Shown here one piece after another: positions 8,022 through 16,379 of a stretch of 64,000 nt of DNA; within the stretch, counting starts at the first letter, position 1, and each line of letters begins with the position of its first letter. Made by a program: the position numbers and the translations under genes. Under the pieces are notes generated by a model. The model ran no database searches and was not told the origin of the DNA. It saw nothing but the letters and a program-made list of their open reading frames with translations. Source of the DNA: GCA-003244245 sp050699815. GTDB lineage: Bacteria; Actinomycetota; Actinomycetes; Mycobacteriales; Pseudonocardiaceae. The stretch is from assembly GCA_050699815.1 (NCBI GenBank), contig JBOHFT010000001.1, positions 1 to 64,000 of the forward strand. The letters are read 5' to 3'.

Positions 8022-8405
8022 TCACACGTCTTCGATGCGCAGTGTGGCGCCGACCGCCTGCCCCACCTTCTCGATGTGCTCCCGGTTCGACGTGACAACG
8101 GCATGGCCCCGGCGGAGGGCTCCTTCCACCACGGTCACATCCACGATGTCGTCATGGCCTGAGCGGCCGACGAGGACGCCAACTGTGCGAGCCTGATCTT
8201 CCGTCAGCCACTCCACGGTGCACATCGTGAGTAGCCGGACGAGGTTCGCCTGCCGCGGACCTCCTCGCCATGCCTGCGCTAGCACCGGCGCCGGAACGAC
8301 GGGAGCGACTTCCTCGGCTAGTAAACCGGCGTGCAGTGCCCACATCCGTCGGTCGTTGCGCTCCGCAGCGATCAGTGCCCCGGTGTCGTATGTGACGCCG
8401 ACCAT
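8022..8405 (-). CDS. PIN-domain toxin (VapC-like)
   Basis: 127 residues. PIN-fold signatures: TYDTGALIAAER at the N-terminus (first catalytic Asp at residue 7), a central acidic region, GHDDIVDVTVV with the paired Asp residues, and TSNREHI near the C-terminus. PIN toxins are Mg-dependent RNases. The ATG directly follows the antitoxin stop codon (TAG ATG), the typical toxin-second order. The pair sits between dnaA and the probable oriC, a place usually occupied only by origin DNA. Confidence 0.85.
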   Translation of the reverse strand: MVGVTYDTGALIAAERNDRRMWALHAGLLAEEVAPVVPAPVLAQAWRGGPRQANLVRLLTMCTVEWLTEDQARTVGVLVGRSGHDDIVDVTVVEGALRRGHAVVTSNREHIEKVGQAVGATLRIEDV

Positions 8406-8678
8406 CTATGCCGATCGCCTCGCCGGCTGGCCCGCGCCGGACCCCCCCAGCAGTGCGCGGGCGCGGGCCAAGCCCTCGGCGAGCTCCGCTGCCGTCAGCG
8501 CGCCGTTGTCAGCTTCCCATTCGGCGATAGCCTGCCGTCCGGCGTCTAAGCGCAGCCGGTGGGCCGCTGTGTCGGCCAGCCAGCCGCTCACGGTGGTGCC
8601 CTCGGAGCTGGCTGCGCGCTCGATGGCATCTGCCAGCTCAGCCGGGAGCGAGATCGAACGTTTCTGCCGCTGTGCCAT
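8406..8678 (-). CDS. Ribbon-helix-helix antitoxin partner of PIN toxin
   Basis: 90 residues from the ATG at 8678 (MAQRQKRSIS); an in-frame upstream extension lacks a better start. RSISLPAELADAIERAASSEGTTVSGWL fits an N-terminal ribbon-helix-helix DNA-binding fold, followed by a helical C-terminus (EWEADNGALTAAELAEGLARARALL) of the kind that wraps a PIN toxin. Expected to neutralise the toxin and repress its own promoter. It lies 45 nt downstream of the dnaA stop on the same strand, so read-through from dnaA is possible. Confidence 0.82.
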   Translation of the reverse strand: MAQRQKRSISLPAELADAIERAASSEGTTVSGWLADTAAHRLRLDAGRQAIAEWEADNGALTAAELAEGLARARALLGGSGAGQPARRSA

Positions 8679-8723
8679 GACGATATGGTAGTACAGGCGG
8701 TAGCACACCGGTTGGAGCCATGG

Positions 8724-10262
8724 TCAGGAGCGGGCGCGCTGTTTGATCCGGGAGGTGAGCTCCTGCACCTGATCGTAGGTGCGGCGGCGTTCGGCCATCT
8801 CCTTGCGGATTTTCTTTTCCGCGTGCATCACGGTGGTGTGGTCGCGGCCGCCGAAGATCTGCCCGATCCGGGGCAGCGACAGATCAGTCAGCTCCCGGCA
8901 CAGGTACATGGCGATCTGCCGGGACTGCGCGAGGTGCTTGGTCTTGGTCGGCCCGCACAGGTCTTCCATGGTGACACCGAAGAACTCGGCGACCACTGCC
9001 ATGATGTGGGGCGCGCCGATCTCGTGCGCCTGGGCGTCCGGGATGAGGTCGCGCAGCACGATCTCGGCGAGCTGGCTGTCGACCGGCTGCCGGTTCAGTG
9101 AGGCGAACGCGGTGACCCGGATCAGCGCCCCCTCCAGCTCGCGGATGTTGCGCTCGATCCGGGCGGCGATGAACTCCAGCACCTCGTCCGGCGCGGCCAG
9201 CCGGTCGCCGGCGGCCTTCTTGCGCAGGATGGCGATCCGGGTCTCCAGCTCGGGCGGCTGGATGTCGGTGATCAGGCCCCACTCGAAACGGGTGCGCAAC
9301 CGGTCCTCCAGGGTGCCCAGCCCCTTGGGCGGGCGGTCGGAGGAGATCACGATCTGCTTGTTCGCGTTGTGCAGGGTGTTGAAGGTGTGGAAAAACTCCT
9401 CCTGGGTGCCTTCCTTGCCCTCCAGGAACTGGATGTCGTCGACCAGCAGCACGTCGACGTCGCGGTAGCGGCGCTGGAAGGCCACCTTGCGGTCGTCGCG
9501 CAGGGAGTTGATGAAGTCGTTGGTGAACTCCTCGGTGGAGATGTACCGCACCCGCATGCCGGGGAACAGCCGCTGCGCGTAGTGCCCGACGGCGTGCAGC
9601 AGGTGCGTCTTGCCCAGCCCTGACTCGCCCCAGACGAACAGCGGGTTGTAGGCGCGTGCTGGTGCCTCCGACACGGCCACCGCAGCAGCGTGCGCGAACC
9701 GGTTGGACGCGCCGATGACGAAGGTGTCGAAGGTGTACTTCTCATTGAGCTTGGTCTGGGAGCTCGGTGGCCGCGTCGGTGCCGCGGCCGAGCGGGTGGA
9801 GGTGGGCCAGATCTCGTGCACGGTGGCCAACGCGGCTTCCTCTTCAGTCTGCCCGCCAGGGTGGATGGTGGAGTTCCCCGCTGGCGGCGTGGTGGCGGGG
9901 CTGGAGTGGCCGAGCCTGGTGGTGCTGGGGTCCGCGGTGTCGGGCTGCTCGGCACCGCCGAAAGGCTGGGTCGCCAGCGGCAGTTCCGGGGGCACCGGCA
10001 GCGGGTGGTCCACCTTCACCGCCAGCGAGACCGGTCGGCCCAGGTGCCGCGACAGCGCCGCACTGATGGGCTCGCGCAGCGCGCGCTCGATGGCGTCTTT
10101 GGCGAAGTCGCTGGGCGCGGCCAGCAGGGCAGTGCCATCCAGCAGGCCGATCGGGCGGGTGACGCGCATCCAGGCGCGCTGCTGGGGCGACAGCGTCCCA
10201 GCAGAGAGCTCCCGGACGACCTTGGCCCACACCTGGCCGAGGTCGGTTTGCCGCTCTGACAC
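8724..10262 (-). CDS. dnaA: Chromosomal replication initiator DnaA
   Basis: 512 residues from the GTG at 10262 (VSERQTDLGQVW), preceded by GGGGAG; the frame stays open to 10331 but homology starts at VSERQ. Domain I about 1-90, a low-complexity linker 90-165, AAA+ domain with Walker A GESGLGKT at 212-219 and Walker B VLLVDDIQFLEGK, and a C-terminal DNA-binding domain with the signature GGRDHTTVMHAEKKI. It binds DnaA boxes and opens oriC. The next gene leftward is normally dnaN; here it is a toxin-antitoxin pair. Confidence 0.98.
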   Translation of the reverse strand: MSERQTDLGQVWAKVVRELSAGTLSPQQRAWMRVTRPIGLLDGTALLAAPSDFAKDAIERALREPISAALSRHLGRPVSLAVKVDHPLPVPPELPLATQPFGGAEQPDTADPSTTRLGHSSPATTPPAGNSTIHPGGQTEEEAALATVHEIWPTSTRSAAAPTRPPSSQTKLNEKYTFDTFVIGASNRFAHAAAVAVSEAPARAYNPLFVWGESGLGKTHLLHAVGHYAQRLFPGMRVRYISTEEFTNDFINSLRDDRKVAFQRRYRDVDVLLVDDIQFLEGKEGTQEEFFHTFNTLHNANKQIVISSDRPPKGLGTLEDRLRTRFEWGLITDIQPPELETRIAILRKKAAGDRLAAPDEVLEFIAARIERNIRELEGALIRVTAFASLNRQPVDSQLAEIVLRDLIPDAQAHEIGAPHIMAVVAEFFGVTMEDLCGPTKTKHLAQSRQIAMYLCRELTDLSLPRIGQIFGGRDHTTVMHAEKKIRKEMAERRRTYDQVQELTSRIKQRARS

Positions 10263-10749
10263 CTGCTGACTCCCCTTCGGCCGGTGGTGGACTTGCCGGT
10301 GGTGGACGCCAGGAGCGCTGCGCGTCCACAAGGTTGTCCACAGCTGTGTATGACGGTCAACGGCAACGGACGGCGTCCTGGCCGGATCCCCGATACGTCA
10401 GCCAGCGGGCCGGTCTCCACTCGTCGTCGTCCCGCACCTCACGGGCAGGCACGCCGACAGGCGTCGGGTGCTGCCACAAGAACCCCGCGAGAGCAAGCAT
10501 CATGGACGTAACGGCGTGTCGTCCTCGCGGTGACGGGAGACGGCCGTTTTGACGGCGCCGGTCCCGGCCGCCTAGGCTCGGGGGAGTCTCCTGCCCACCG
10601 GCGGGCATTCCTGTGCGCTCTGGTCCATGGCCCGCTCGGGCCGGGCACTGGGGATCCGCTCGCGGTAGTGCTGCCGGTACCGGCCGGGGAGTGACCCGGC
10701 CGTCCACAGCCCCGGCGGCCGCGCAACGAGCACCGGGAGAACGACAGCC
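10263..10749. promoter_or_regulatory. dnaA-rpmH divergent promoter region with DnaA box
   Basis: 487 bp between divergent dnaA and rpmH with no gene seen. A perfect DnaA box TTGTCCACA lies at 10334-10342, with a partial one (GCGTCCACA) at 10322-10330, placed for autoregulation of dnaA; a secondary role in initiation is possible. No sure -10/-35 boxes could be assigned. Confidence 0.6.
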
Positions 10750-10893
10750 GTGACCAAGGGTAAGCGCACGTTCCAGCCGAACAACCGTCGCCGTGCGAGG
10801 ACTCACGGGTTCCGGTTGCGGATGCGCACCCGGGCGGGGCGCGCCATCCTCGCTGCGCGGCGCCGCAAGGGCCGCAGCGAATTGTCAGCCTGA
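10750..10893 (+). CDS. rpmH: 50S ribosomal protein L34
   Basis: 47 residues from the GTG at 10750 (MTKGKRTFQPNNRRRARTHG). The sequence is highly basic with the L34 signature TFQPNNRRRAR and GFRLRMRTRAGRAIL. Part of the large ribosomal subunit. First gene of the rightward rpmH-rnpA-yidD-yidC-khpB-rsmG-parA-parB run, as in nearly all bacteria. Length is normal for actinobacteria (45-47). Confidence 0.97.
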   Translation: MTKGKRTFQPNNRRRARTHGFRLRMRTRAGRAILAARRRKGRSELSA

Positions 10894-10919
10894 TCCCCCC
10901 GCCTGCCGGATTTCCTCCG

Positions 10920-11291
10920 TTGCTGCCCGCTGCCTCCCGACTGACCCGCCGCGACGACTTCGCGACGGCGGTGCGGCGGGGCCGCCGGGCGGTGTGCGGC
11001 GCCATCGTGGTGCACCTGGCCCGCCGCGATGACGCCGATGCCGCGCCGCGGGTGGGTTTCGTGGTCGGCCGCACGGTCGGTGGCGCCGTGGTCCGGCACC
11101 GGGTGCAGCGCCGGTTGCGCCATCTGATGCAAGGGCGGCTGCCGGAGCTGCCCGGCGGGGCGCTGGTGGTGGTGCGTGCACTGCCGGCCTCGGCCGGCGC
11201 GAGTAGCGCGGCGCTGGATGATGACCTGGGGGGGGCGCTGCGGCGGCTCACCGGTGCCGGCTCCCGCTCCGGCAGTCGGCGATGCGGGTGA
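10920..11291 (+). CDS. rnpA: Ribonuclease P protein component
   Basis: 123 residues from a TTG start at 10920 (LPAASRLTRRDDFATAVRRG). The RNase P signature VGFVVGRTVGGAVVRHRVQRRLRHLM is clear (usual motif includes K/R-x-V-G-x-A-V-x-R-N; here R-H-R replaces R-N-x). It binds the RNase P RNA for tRNA 5' maturation. The end overlaps the yidD start by 10 nt. No strong Shine-Dalgarno is visible, suggesting coupling to rpmH 26 nt upstream. Confidence 0.93.
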   Translation: MLPAASRLTRRDDFATAVRRGRRAVCGAIVVHLARRDDADAAPRVGFVVGRTVGGAVVRHRVQRRLRHLMQGRLPELPGGALVVVRALPASAGASSAALDDDLGGALRRLTGAGSRSGSRRCG

Positions 11292-11587
11292 CTCCCCTCG
11301 GTCACCGGCCTGGCCCGGCAGCTCGGGTGCTGGTGCACATCCTGCGGTGCTACCGCCGGTGGATCTCGCCAGCCCTGCCGCCCACGTGCCGGTTCCACCC
11401 CTCGTGCAGCGCGTACGCCGTCGAGGCGCTGACCGTTCACGGGGCCCTGCGCGGGTCGTGGTTGACCGGGCGGCGGCTGTTGCGCTGCGCACCCTGGCAC
11501 CCTGGAGGGGTGGACCCGGTTCCTCCCCCGAGCTCACCCCGTTCCGATGCCGCCCGCCCCCATGCCGAGAGCGAGTCCTCGTGCTGA
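11282..11587 (+). CDS. yidD: Membrane protein insertion efficiency factor
   Basis: 101 residues. Family hallmark HILRCYRRWISPALPPTCRFHPSCSAYAVEAL followed by HGALRGSWLTGRRLLRCAPWHPGG. YidD proteins sit at the membrane and assist YidC-dependent insertion. It overlaps rnpA upstream (ATG inside rnpA) and yidC downstream (stop 7 nt inside yidC), a tightly coupled arrangement. The Pro/Ser-rich tail is slightly longer than in the shortest homologues. Confidence 0.95.
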   Translation: MRVTPLGHRPGPAARVLVHILRCYRRWISPALPPTCRFHPSCSAYAVEALTVHGALRGSWLTGRRLLRCAPWHPGGVDPVPPPSSPRSDAARPHAESESSC

Positions 11588-12696
11588 ACTTCATCTACTA
11601 CCCGGTGTCGGCCATCCTGTGGTTCTGGCACGAGGCGTTCGGCTACCTGCTGGGTCGGGGCAACGGCGTCGGCTGGGCGCTGGCCGTGGTGTTCCTGGTG
11701 TTCACCCTGCGTGCGCTGCTGTACAGGCCGTTCGTCAGCCAGGTCCGCTCCATGCGCAAGATGCAGGAGTTCACGCCGGAGATCCAGAAGCTGAAGAAGA
11801 AGTACGGCGACGACCGCCAGAAGATGGCCGCCGAGATGCAGAAGCTGCAGACGCAGCACGGCGTCAACCCACTCGGTGGCTGCCTGCCGATGCTGGTGCA
11901 GATCCCGGTGTTCATCGGCCTGTTCCAGGTGCTGCGGTCGTTCAACCGGGATTTCCTCACCCCCGAGCAGAACGAGCAGATCGGCAACTACGTGTTCAGC
12001 GCGGCCGATGTGCGGCTGTTCCTGGGCGCCGACCTGTTCGGGGTGCCGCTGTCGTCCTACATCACCGAGCCCGCGGCGTTGCTGGCGCGGTACGGGGACA
12101 TCACCCGGTGGGAGATCGCCGTGGTGGCCGTGCCGCTGACGATCGCGGCCGGCATCCTCACCCACTTCACCGCCAAGCACTCGGTGGAGCGGCAGAACGA
12201 AGCGCAGGCCGCCAACCCGCAGGCGGCGATGATGAACAAGCTGATGCTGTACCTGTTCCCGCTCGGTGTCGTGGCCGGTGGCCCGTTCTTCCCGCTGGCG
12301 ATCCTGATCTACTGGCTGTCCAACAACCTGTGGACGCTGGGCCAGCAGTGGCTGGTCTACCGGCGGATCGACGCGGAAGAGGTGGAGAAGAAGGAGGCTG
12401 CGATCGCGCAGCGGCAATCGCTCGCCCCCCGGCCCGGCCAGAAGCCGGTCCGTCCCAGGAAGGAGACCACCGGTACCTCCGGTGATCCGGCCGATGACGA
12501 TCCCGAGATAGTTGAGCCTAATGGGGGAACTACACCGAATGCCGAGATTACGCCGAATGGGGCAGAATCGACGGGGTCGAGCCGGGACGGGGCAGTAGGG
12601 TCCTCCAACGGCGAGGGCACGGACAGCGTGGCACTGCCCGGCATGATCCGGCAGCGCCCGCGAGCGCGGAAGAAGACCAACCGGAAGCGCCGCTGA
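11581..12696 (+). CDS. yidC: Membrane protein insertase YidC/Oxa1
   Basis: 371 residues from the GTG at 11581 (VLNFIYYPVSAILWFWHEAFG). The 60KD_IMP core: first transmembrane segment at about 30-50, a cytoplasmic hairpin (MQEFTPEIQKLKKKYGDDRQ), PLGGCLPMLVQIPVFIGLF, and later segments through LAILIYWLSNNLWTLGQQ. The C-terminus is hydrophilic and acidic, then strongly basic (RARKKTNRKRR). It inserts and folds membrane proteins with or without Sec. The N-terminal periplasmic domain of proteobacterial YidC is absent, as expected in actinobacteria. Confidence 0.97.
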   Translation: MLNFIYYPVSAILWFWHEAFGYLLGRGNGVGWALAVVFLVFTLRALLYRPFVSQVRSMRKMQEFTPEIQKLKKKYGDDRQKMAAEMQKLQTQHGVNPLGGCLPMLVQIPVFIGLFQVLRSFNRDFLTPEQNEQIGNYVFSAADVRLFLGADLFGVPLSSYITEPAALLARYGDITRWEIAVVAVPLTIAAGILTHFTAKHSVERQNEAQAANPQAAMMNKLMLYLFPLGVVAGGPFFPLAILIYWLSNNLWTLGQQWLVYRRIDAEEVEKKEAAIAQRQSLAPRPGQKPVRPRKETTGTSGDPADDDPEIVEPNGGTTPNAEITPNGAESTGSSRDGAVGSSNGEGTDSVALPGMIRQRPRARKKTNRKRR

Positions 12697-12724
12697 CGGC
12701 GTAGTCCCCGGAGAGGAGACAGTT

Positions 12725-13357
12725 GTGGCCGAGACGCTGGCGACCGAGGTGGGGGAAACCGAGGCTGCGGTTACGGAAGCTGCGGTTACGGAGGAACAGT
12801 CGCCGGTGTCGTCATCGGGGGTCTCGCCCGGTGCTGCTGATCACGAGGCGGACACTGAGACCGCGCGGCCGGTGCGCACCGTGCCGGTGAGCGAAGACCT
12901 GCTCGTTCAGGAGGGCGATGTCGCGGGAGACTACCTCGAACGGCTGCTCGATCTTGTGGACTACGACGGTGACATCGATCTGGACGTCGAGGCTGGCCGT
13001 GCCATGGTGTGCGTCGACGGCGGGGGGGACCTGGAGAAGCTGGTCGGCCCGCACGGTGCGGTACTCGAGGCGCTGCAGGAGCTGACCCGGCTGGCGGTTC
13101 AGCAACAGACCGGGGCCCGCAGTCGGCTGATGCTCGATATCGCGCAGTGGCGATCCGCCCGGCGCAGTGATCTCAGCGAGCTGGCCCGATCGACGGCAGA
13201 ACGGGTACGCGCTGACGGTGAGCCGGCCCGGCTGCAGCCGATGACCCCGTTTGAGCGCAAGATCGTGCACGATGCGATCGCGGCGGTGGCTGGCGTGCAG
13301 AGCGAGAGCGAGGGCGAGGAGCCCCGCCGCTGCGTCGTGGTGTCCCGCTCGGCTTGA
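12725..13357 (+). CDS. khpB: Jag/KhpB family RNA-binding protein (R3H)
   Basis: 210 residues from the GTG at 12725. An acidic low-complexity N-terminus (1-55) precedes the KH domain (LVGPHGAVLEALQELTRLAVQQQTG) and a C-terminal R3H domain containing PFERKIVHDAIAAV. KhpB/Jag binds RNA, in other species with KhpA, and affects cell envelope genes. It sits 28 nt after yidC in the standard order. The N-terminus has a short direct repeat coding EAAVTEAAVTE. Confidence 0.93.
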   Translation: MAETLATEVGETEAAVTEAAVTEEQSPVSSSGVSPGAADHEADTETARPVRTVPVSEDLLVQEGDVAGDYLERLLDLVDYDGDIDLDVEAGRAMVCVDGGGDLEKLVGPHGAVLEALQELTRLAVQQQTGARSRLMLDIAQWRSARRSDLSELARSTAERVRADGEPARLQPMTPFERKIVHDAIAAVAGVQSESEGEEPRRCVVVSRSA

Positions 13358-13402
13358 TTCCTCCAGCGCGCGATGTCGTCGGGGACCTGATCTCTCCGGC
13401 GG

Positions 13403-13416
13403 GTTTCACGTGAAAC
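13403..13416. other. parS: parS site 1 (overlaps rsmG start)
   Basis: GTTTCACGTGAAAC, the perfect 14-bp palindromic core of the universal parS site. The central GTG is the rsmG start codon at 13410, so ParB binding here would cover the rsmG translation start. Confidence 0.95.
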
Positions 13417-14090
13417 CGCATACCCAGCGCGACGTCGCGGAGGCGGTTTTCGGTGATCGGTACGCGCTGGCCCAGCGCTACGCCGGATTGCTCGCCGGGC
13501 CTGGGGTCAGCAGAGGTCTCATCGGCCCGAGGGAGGCGGGGCGGCTGTGGGAACGCCACCTGCTCAACTCGGCGGTGCTGGGGGAGCTCGTCCCCGAAGG
13601 CTGTCGGGTGCTCGACGTTGGCTCCGGCGCGGGCCTGCCGGGAATACCGCTCGCGCTTGCTCGGCCGGATCTCGCCGTCGTCCTGCTGGAGCCGATGTCC
13701 CGGCGGGTGGCGTGGCTGCAGGAGGTGGTGGCTGAACTCGGCCTGGCGGTGTCGGTGTATCGCGGCCGCGCCGAAGACCCGCGGGTGCGTGCCGAGCTTG
13801 GGGGCAACGATGTCGTGACGGCCAGGGCCGTTGCACCGTTGGGAAGGTTGGCAGGCTGGTGCCTTCCGCTGGTGGCGTCGGGCGGGCGGCTGCTCGCAGT
13901 CAAGGGTGCCACTGCGCCTGAGGAGGTCACGCGGGATGCCATTGCGGTGCGGGCCGCTGGAGGGGGGGCGGCGGAGGTCGTGCAGTGTGGTGCCACCATC
14001 GTGCGGCCGCCGACAACGGTCATCGTGGTGCGTCGGCTGGCGCAGCGTGTCACCCGTACCACGAGGGCACGAAGGAGGAAGGACCGGTGA
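13410..14090 (+). CDS. rsmG: 16S rRNA (guanine-527-N7) methyltransferase RsmG
   Basis: 226 residues starting at the GTG (VKPHTQRDVAEAVFGDRYALAQRYAGLLA) inside parS site 1; the frame is open further upstream but homology begins here. SAM motif VLDVGSGAGLPGIPLAL, then ARAVAPLGRLAGWCLPL and LLAVKGATAPEE are typical. Methylates G527 in 16S rRNA; loss of such genes gives low-level streptomycin resistance in other species. The stop overlaps the parA start (GTGA). Confidence 0.95.
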   Translation: MKPHTQRDVAEAVFGDRYALAQRYAGLLAGPGVSRGLIGPREAGRLWERHLLNSAVLGELVPEGCRVLDVGSGAGLPGIPLALARPDLAVVLLEPMSRRVAWLQEVVAELGLAVSVYRGRAEDPRVRAELGGNDVVTARAVAPLGRLAGWCLPLVASGGRLLAVKGATAPEEVTRDAIAVRAAGGGAAEVVQCGATIVRPPTTVIVVRRLAQRVTRTTRARRRKDR

Positions 14091-15160
14091 GCGTGAGCTT
14101 CCGTAGGTGGCAGGACGGTGCAACGCTGGGCAGTGCAGGGCAGGATCGTCTCCAGCGGGAGCCGTCCAGGCGGGACGACCTCTTGCCCCGCGCGGCTGTT
14201 TCCCGTGCGGCTGTTTCACGTGAAACGGTGACCCCGTCGGCCCCGGTGACCCCGTCGGCCCTGTCGCACCCCGACATCGGGTGGACACCGATCGGGGACG
14301 AGGCCGAGCGCGCCGCCCGGGTGCAGCACCCCACTGACCGGCTGCCCCGTCCGGCCCGGCGCCGGGTACTCGCGGTGGCCAACCAGAAGGGCGGCGTGGG
14401 CAAGACCACCAGCACGGTCAACCTTGCGGCTGCCCTGGCGCTGCAGGGGCTGCGCACGCTCGTGGTCGACCTGGACCCGCAGGGCAACGCCTCCACCGCA
14501 CTGGGAATCGACCACTGCGCGGGCGTCCGGTCGGTGTATGAGGTGCTGCTGGGGGAGATCGGGCTCGTGGACGCCGTTGTGGTGAGTCCGCAGTCGCCGA
14601 ACCTGCTCTGCATTCCCGCGACCATCGACCTCGCGGGCTCCGAGATCGAGCTGGTGAGCATGGTGGCCAGGGAGTCCCGTCTGATCAGGGCGCTGTCTGG
14701 CCTCGCACTCGACGCGCTGGACGTCGACTACGTCTTCATCGACTGCCCCCCGTCGCTGGGACTGCTCACCGTGAACGCGCTCGTCGCCGCGCCCGAAGTG
14801 CTGATCCCGATTCAGTGTGAGTACTACGCGCTGGAGGGGCTCGGGCAGCTGCTCCGCAATATCGAGCTGGTGCAGGCGCACCTCAACCCCGCGCTGACGG
14901 TGTCGACGATCCTGCTGACCATGTACGACGGGCGCACGAAGCTGGCTGACCAGGTCACCGCCGAGGTCCGCAAGCACTTCGGCGACCAGGTGCTGCGCAC
15001 GGTGATCCCGCGCAGCGTGAAGGTCTCCGAGGCGCCGGGCTTCGGGCAGACCGTGCTGGCCTACGACCCCGGCTCCCGCGGGGCGCTGAGCTACCTGGAC
15101 GCCGCCCGGGAGATCGCCCTGGGCCATGGCTGTCTGGGCGCCCGGGAGGTGCGTCGCTGA
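14087..15160 (+). CDS. parA: Chromosome partitioning ATPase ParA/Soj
   Basis: 357 residues from the GTG at 14087, preceded by AAGGAGGAAGGACC. A variable N-terminal extension of about 92 residues precedes the deviant Walker A KGGVGKTT (101-108); DLDPQGNASTALG and FIDCPPSLGLLTVNAL follow. It binds DNA nonspecifically with ATP and moves ParB-parS complexes. The extension codes across parS site 2, so its AVSRETV segment is dictated by the site. The stop overlaps the parB ATG by one base. Confidence 0.96.
   Translation: MSVSFRRWQDGATLGSAGQDRLQREPSRRDDLLPRAAVSRAAVSRETVTPSAPVTPSALSHPDIGWTPIGDEAERAARVQHPTDRLPRPARRRVLAVANQKGGVGKTTSTVNLAAALALQGLRTLVVDLDPQGNASTALGIDHCAGVRSVYEVLLGEIGLVDAVVVSPQSPNLLCIPATIDLAGSEIELVSMVARESRLIRALSGLALDALDVDYVFIDCPPSLGLLTVNALVAAPEVLIPIQCEYYALEGLGQLLRNIELVQAHLNPALTVSTILLTMYDGRTKLADQVTAEVRKHFGDQVLRTVIPRSVKVSEAPGFGQTVLAYDPGSRGALSYLDAAREIALGHGCLGAREVRR
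14213..14226. other. parS: parS site 2 (inside parA 5' coding region)
   Basis: GTTTCACGTGAAAC in the context TGTTTCACGTGAAACG, a 15 of 16 match to the full parS consensus. A degraded copy, TGTTTCCCGTGCGG, lies immediately upstream near 14197-14210. ParB bound here could influence parAB expression. Confidence 0.95.
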
Positions 15161-16203
15161 TGGCCACCAGCAGTGCAATGCCCGCCAGCAGTGCAATCCC
15201 CCAGCGTAAGGGTGGGCTCGGCCGCGGTCTGGCCGCATTGATCCCTACTGGGCCGGCCAGCGACTCGGTGCCGTTCGAGCGCCGAGACGGCCGCCCGGAT
15301 GCCCCGAGCGGCCGGGTGGCGGGTGCGGTCTACCAGGAGGTACCTATCGGGGCGATCGTGCCCAATCCGCGGCAGCCTCGGCAGGCCTTCGATGAGGAGT
15401 CCCTGGCTGAGCTTGCGCATTCGATCCGTGAGTTCGGGCTGATGCAGCCCATCGTCGTCCGCCCACTGCCGGCTGAGTCGGCGATCGGGCAGCGGCCGGC
15501 TGAGTCGGCGATCGGGCAGCGGCCGGCTGGGCCGGCGATCGGGCAACTGCCCACCGTGTCCTACGAGCTGGTCATGGGTGAGCGGCGGTGGCGGGCGGCG
15601 CAGCAGGCCGGGCTGGATCGCATCCCGGCAATCGTGCGGAGCACCGCGGACGACGCGATGCTCCGCGACGCGTTGCTGGAGAACATCCACCGGGCCCAGC
15701 TCAACCCGCTTGAGGAGGGGGCCGCTTACCAGCAGCTGCTGGAGGACTTCGGTGTGACGCACGAGCAGCTGGCGTCGCGGATCGGGCGCAGCCGCCCGGT
15801 CATCACCAACACCATCAGGCTGCTCAAGCTGCCGGTTGCGGTGCAGCGGCGGGTCGCCGTCGGCGTGCTGTCCGCCGGGCACGCCCGGGCACTGCTCGGT
15901 CTGGACGAGCCAGCTGCCCAGGAGACCTTGGCGGCGCGCATTGTTGCCGAGGGGCTGTCGGTGCGGGCCACCGAGGAAGCAGTGACCCTGAGCCGCCGCG
16001 AACCCGCCCCGGCCGCCCCGAAGGCGCCGGCCCCCCGCCCGATGCAGGCACCCGGGCTGCAGGATCTTGCCGAGAACCTTTCCGACGCCTTCGACACCCG
16101 GGTCAAGGTGGAGCTGGGCCGCCGCAAGGGCCGGATTGTGGTGGAGTTCGGATCCGTCGATGACCTTGAGCGCATCGTCGCGCTGATGACTGCGCCCCGA
16201 TGA
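15160..16203 (+). CDS. parB: Chromosome partitioning protein ParB
   Basis: 347 residues. N-terminal ParA-interacting segment (KGGLGRGLAALIP), then the CTP-binding ParB/Srx domain (VPIGAIVPNPRQPRQAFDEESLAEL; GERRWRA at 140-146; LLENIHRAQLNPLEEGAAY), a helix-turn-helix (HEQLASRIGRSRPVITNTIRLLKL) and the C-terminal dimerisation domain. It spreads from parS and organises the origin. Unusual: a 9-residue repeat (AESAIGQRP, about three copies, residues 105-131) is inserted in the CTPase domain just after LMQPIVVRPLP. Confidence 0.96.
   Translation: MATSSAMPASSAIPQRKGGLGRGLAALIPTGPASDSVPFERRDGRPDAPSGRVAGAVYQEVPIGAIVPNPRQPRQAFDEESLAELAHSIREFGLMQPIVVRPLPAESAIGQRPAESAIGQRPAGPAIGQLPTVSYELVMGERRWRAAQQAGLDRIPAIVRSTADDAMLRDALLENIHRAQLNPLEEGAAYQQLLEDFGVTHEQLASRIGRSRPVITNTIRLLKLPVAVQRRVAVGVLSAGHARALLGLDEPAAQETLAARIVAEGLSVRATEEAVTLSRREPAPAAPKAPAPRPMQAPGLQDLAENLSDAFDTRVKVELGRRKGRIVVEFGSVDDLERIVALMTAPR
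15472..15552 (+). repeat. 27-bp tandem repeat inside parB
   Basis: Three adjacent 27-bp units at 15472-15498, 15499-15525 and 15526-15552; the first two are identical and the third diverged. They code AESAIGQRP twice, then AGPAIGQLP. In-frame expansion by slippage or unequal exchange is the likely origin. Confidence 0.9.
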
Positions 16204-16379
16204 CCACCCGGCGGTACCGGACGGGTGACGAGTCACTGGACTGGACGGCAGCGATGCCTCAGCAGCCCCTCCGGTGACCGAGGAGCGCTGGGTTGGTCCA
16301 CGGATGGAGCGCAGACCTTCCAGCCGGGACGGTCCGGTCTTTATTAGTGAGTCCCGGTGGTTCAGGTGACGCTCGGCCG
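16204..16379. other. Junction DNA after parB
   Basis: About 175 bp between the parB stop and the ABC ATPase relic. No gene or clear terminator is recognised. Presumably a deletion or insertion junction where the rest of the ABC locus was lost. Confidence 0.35.
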
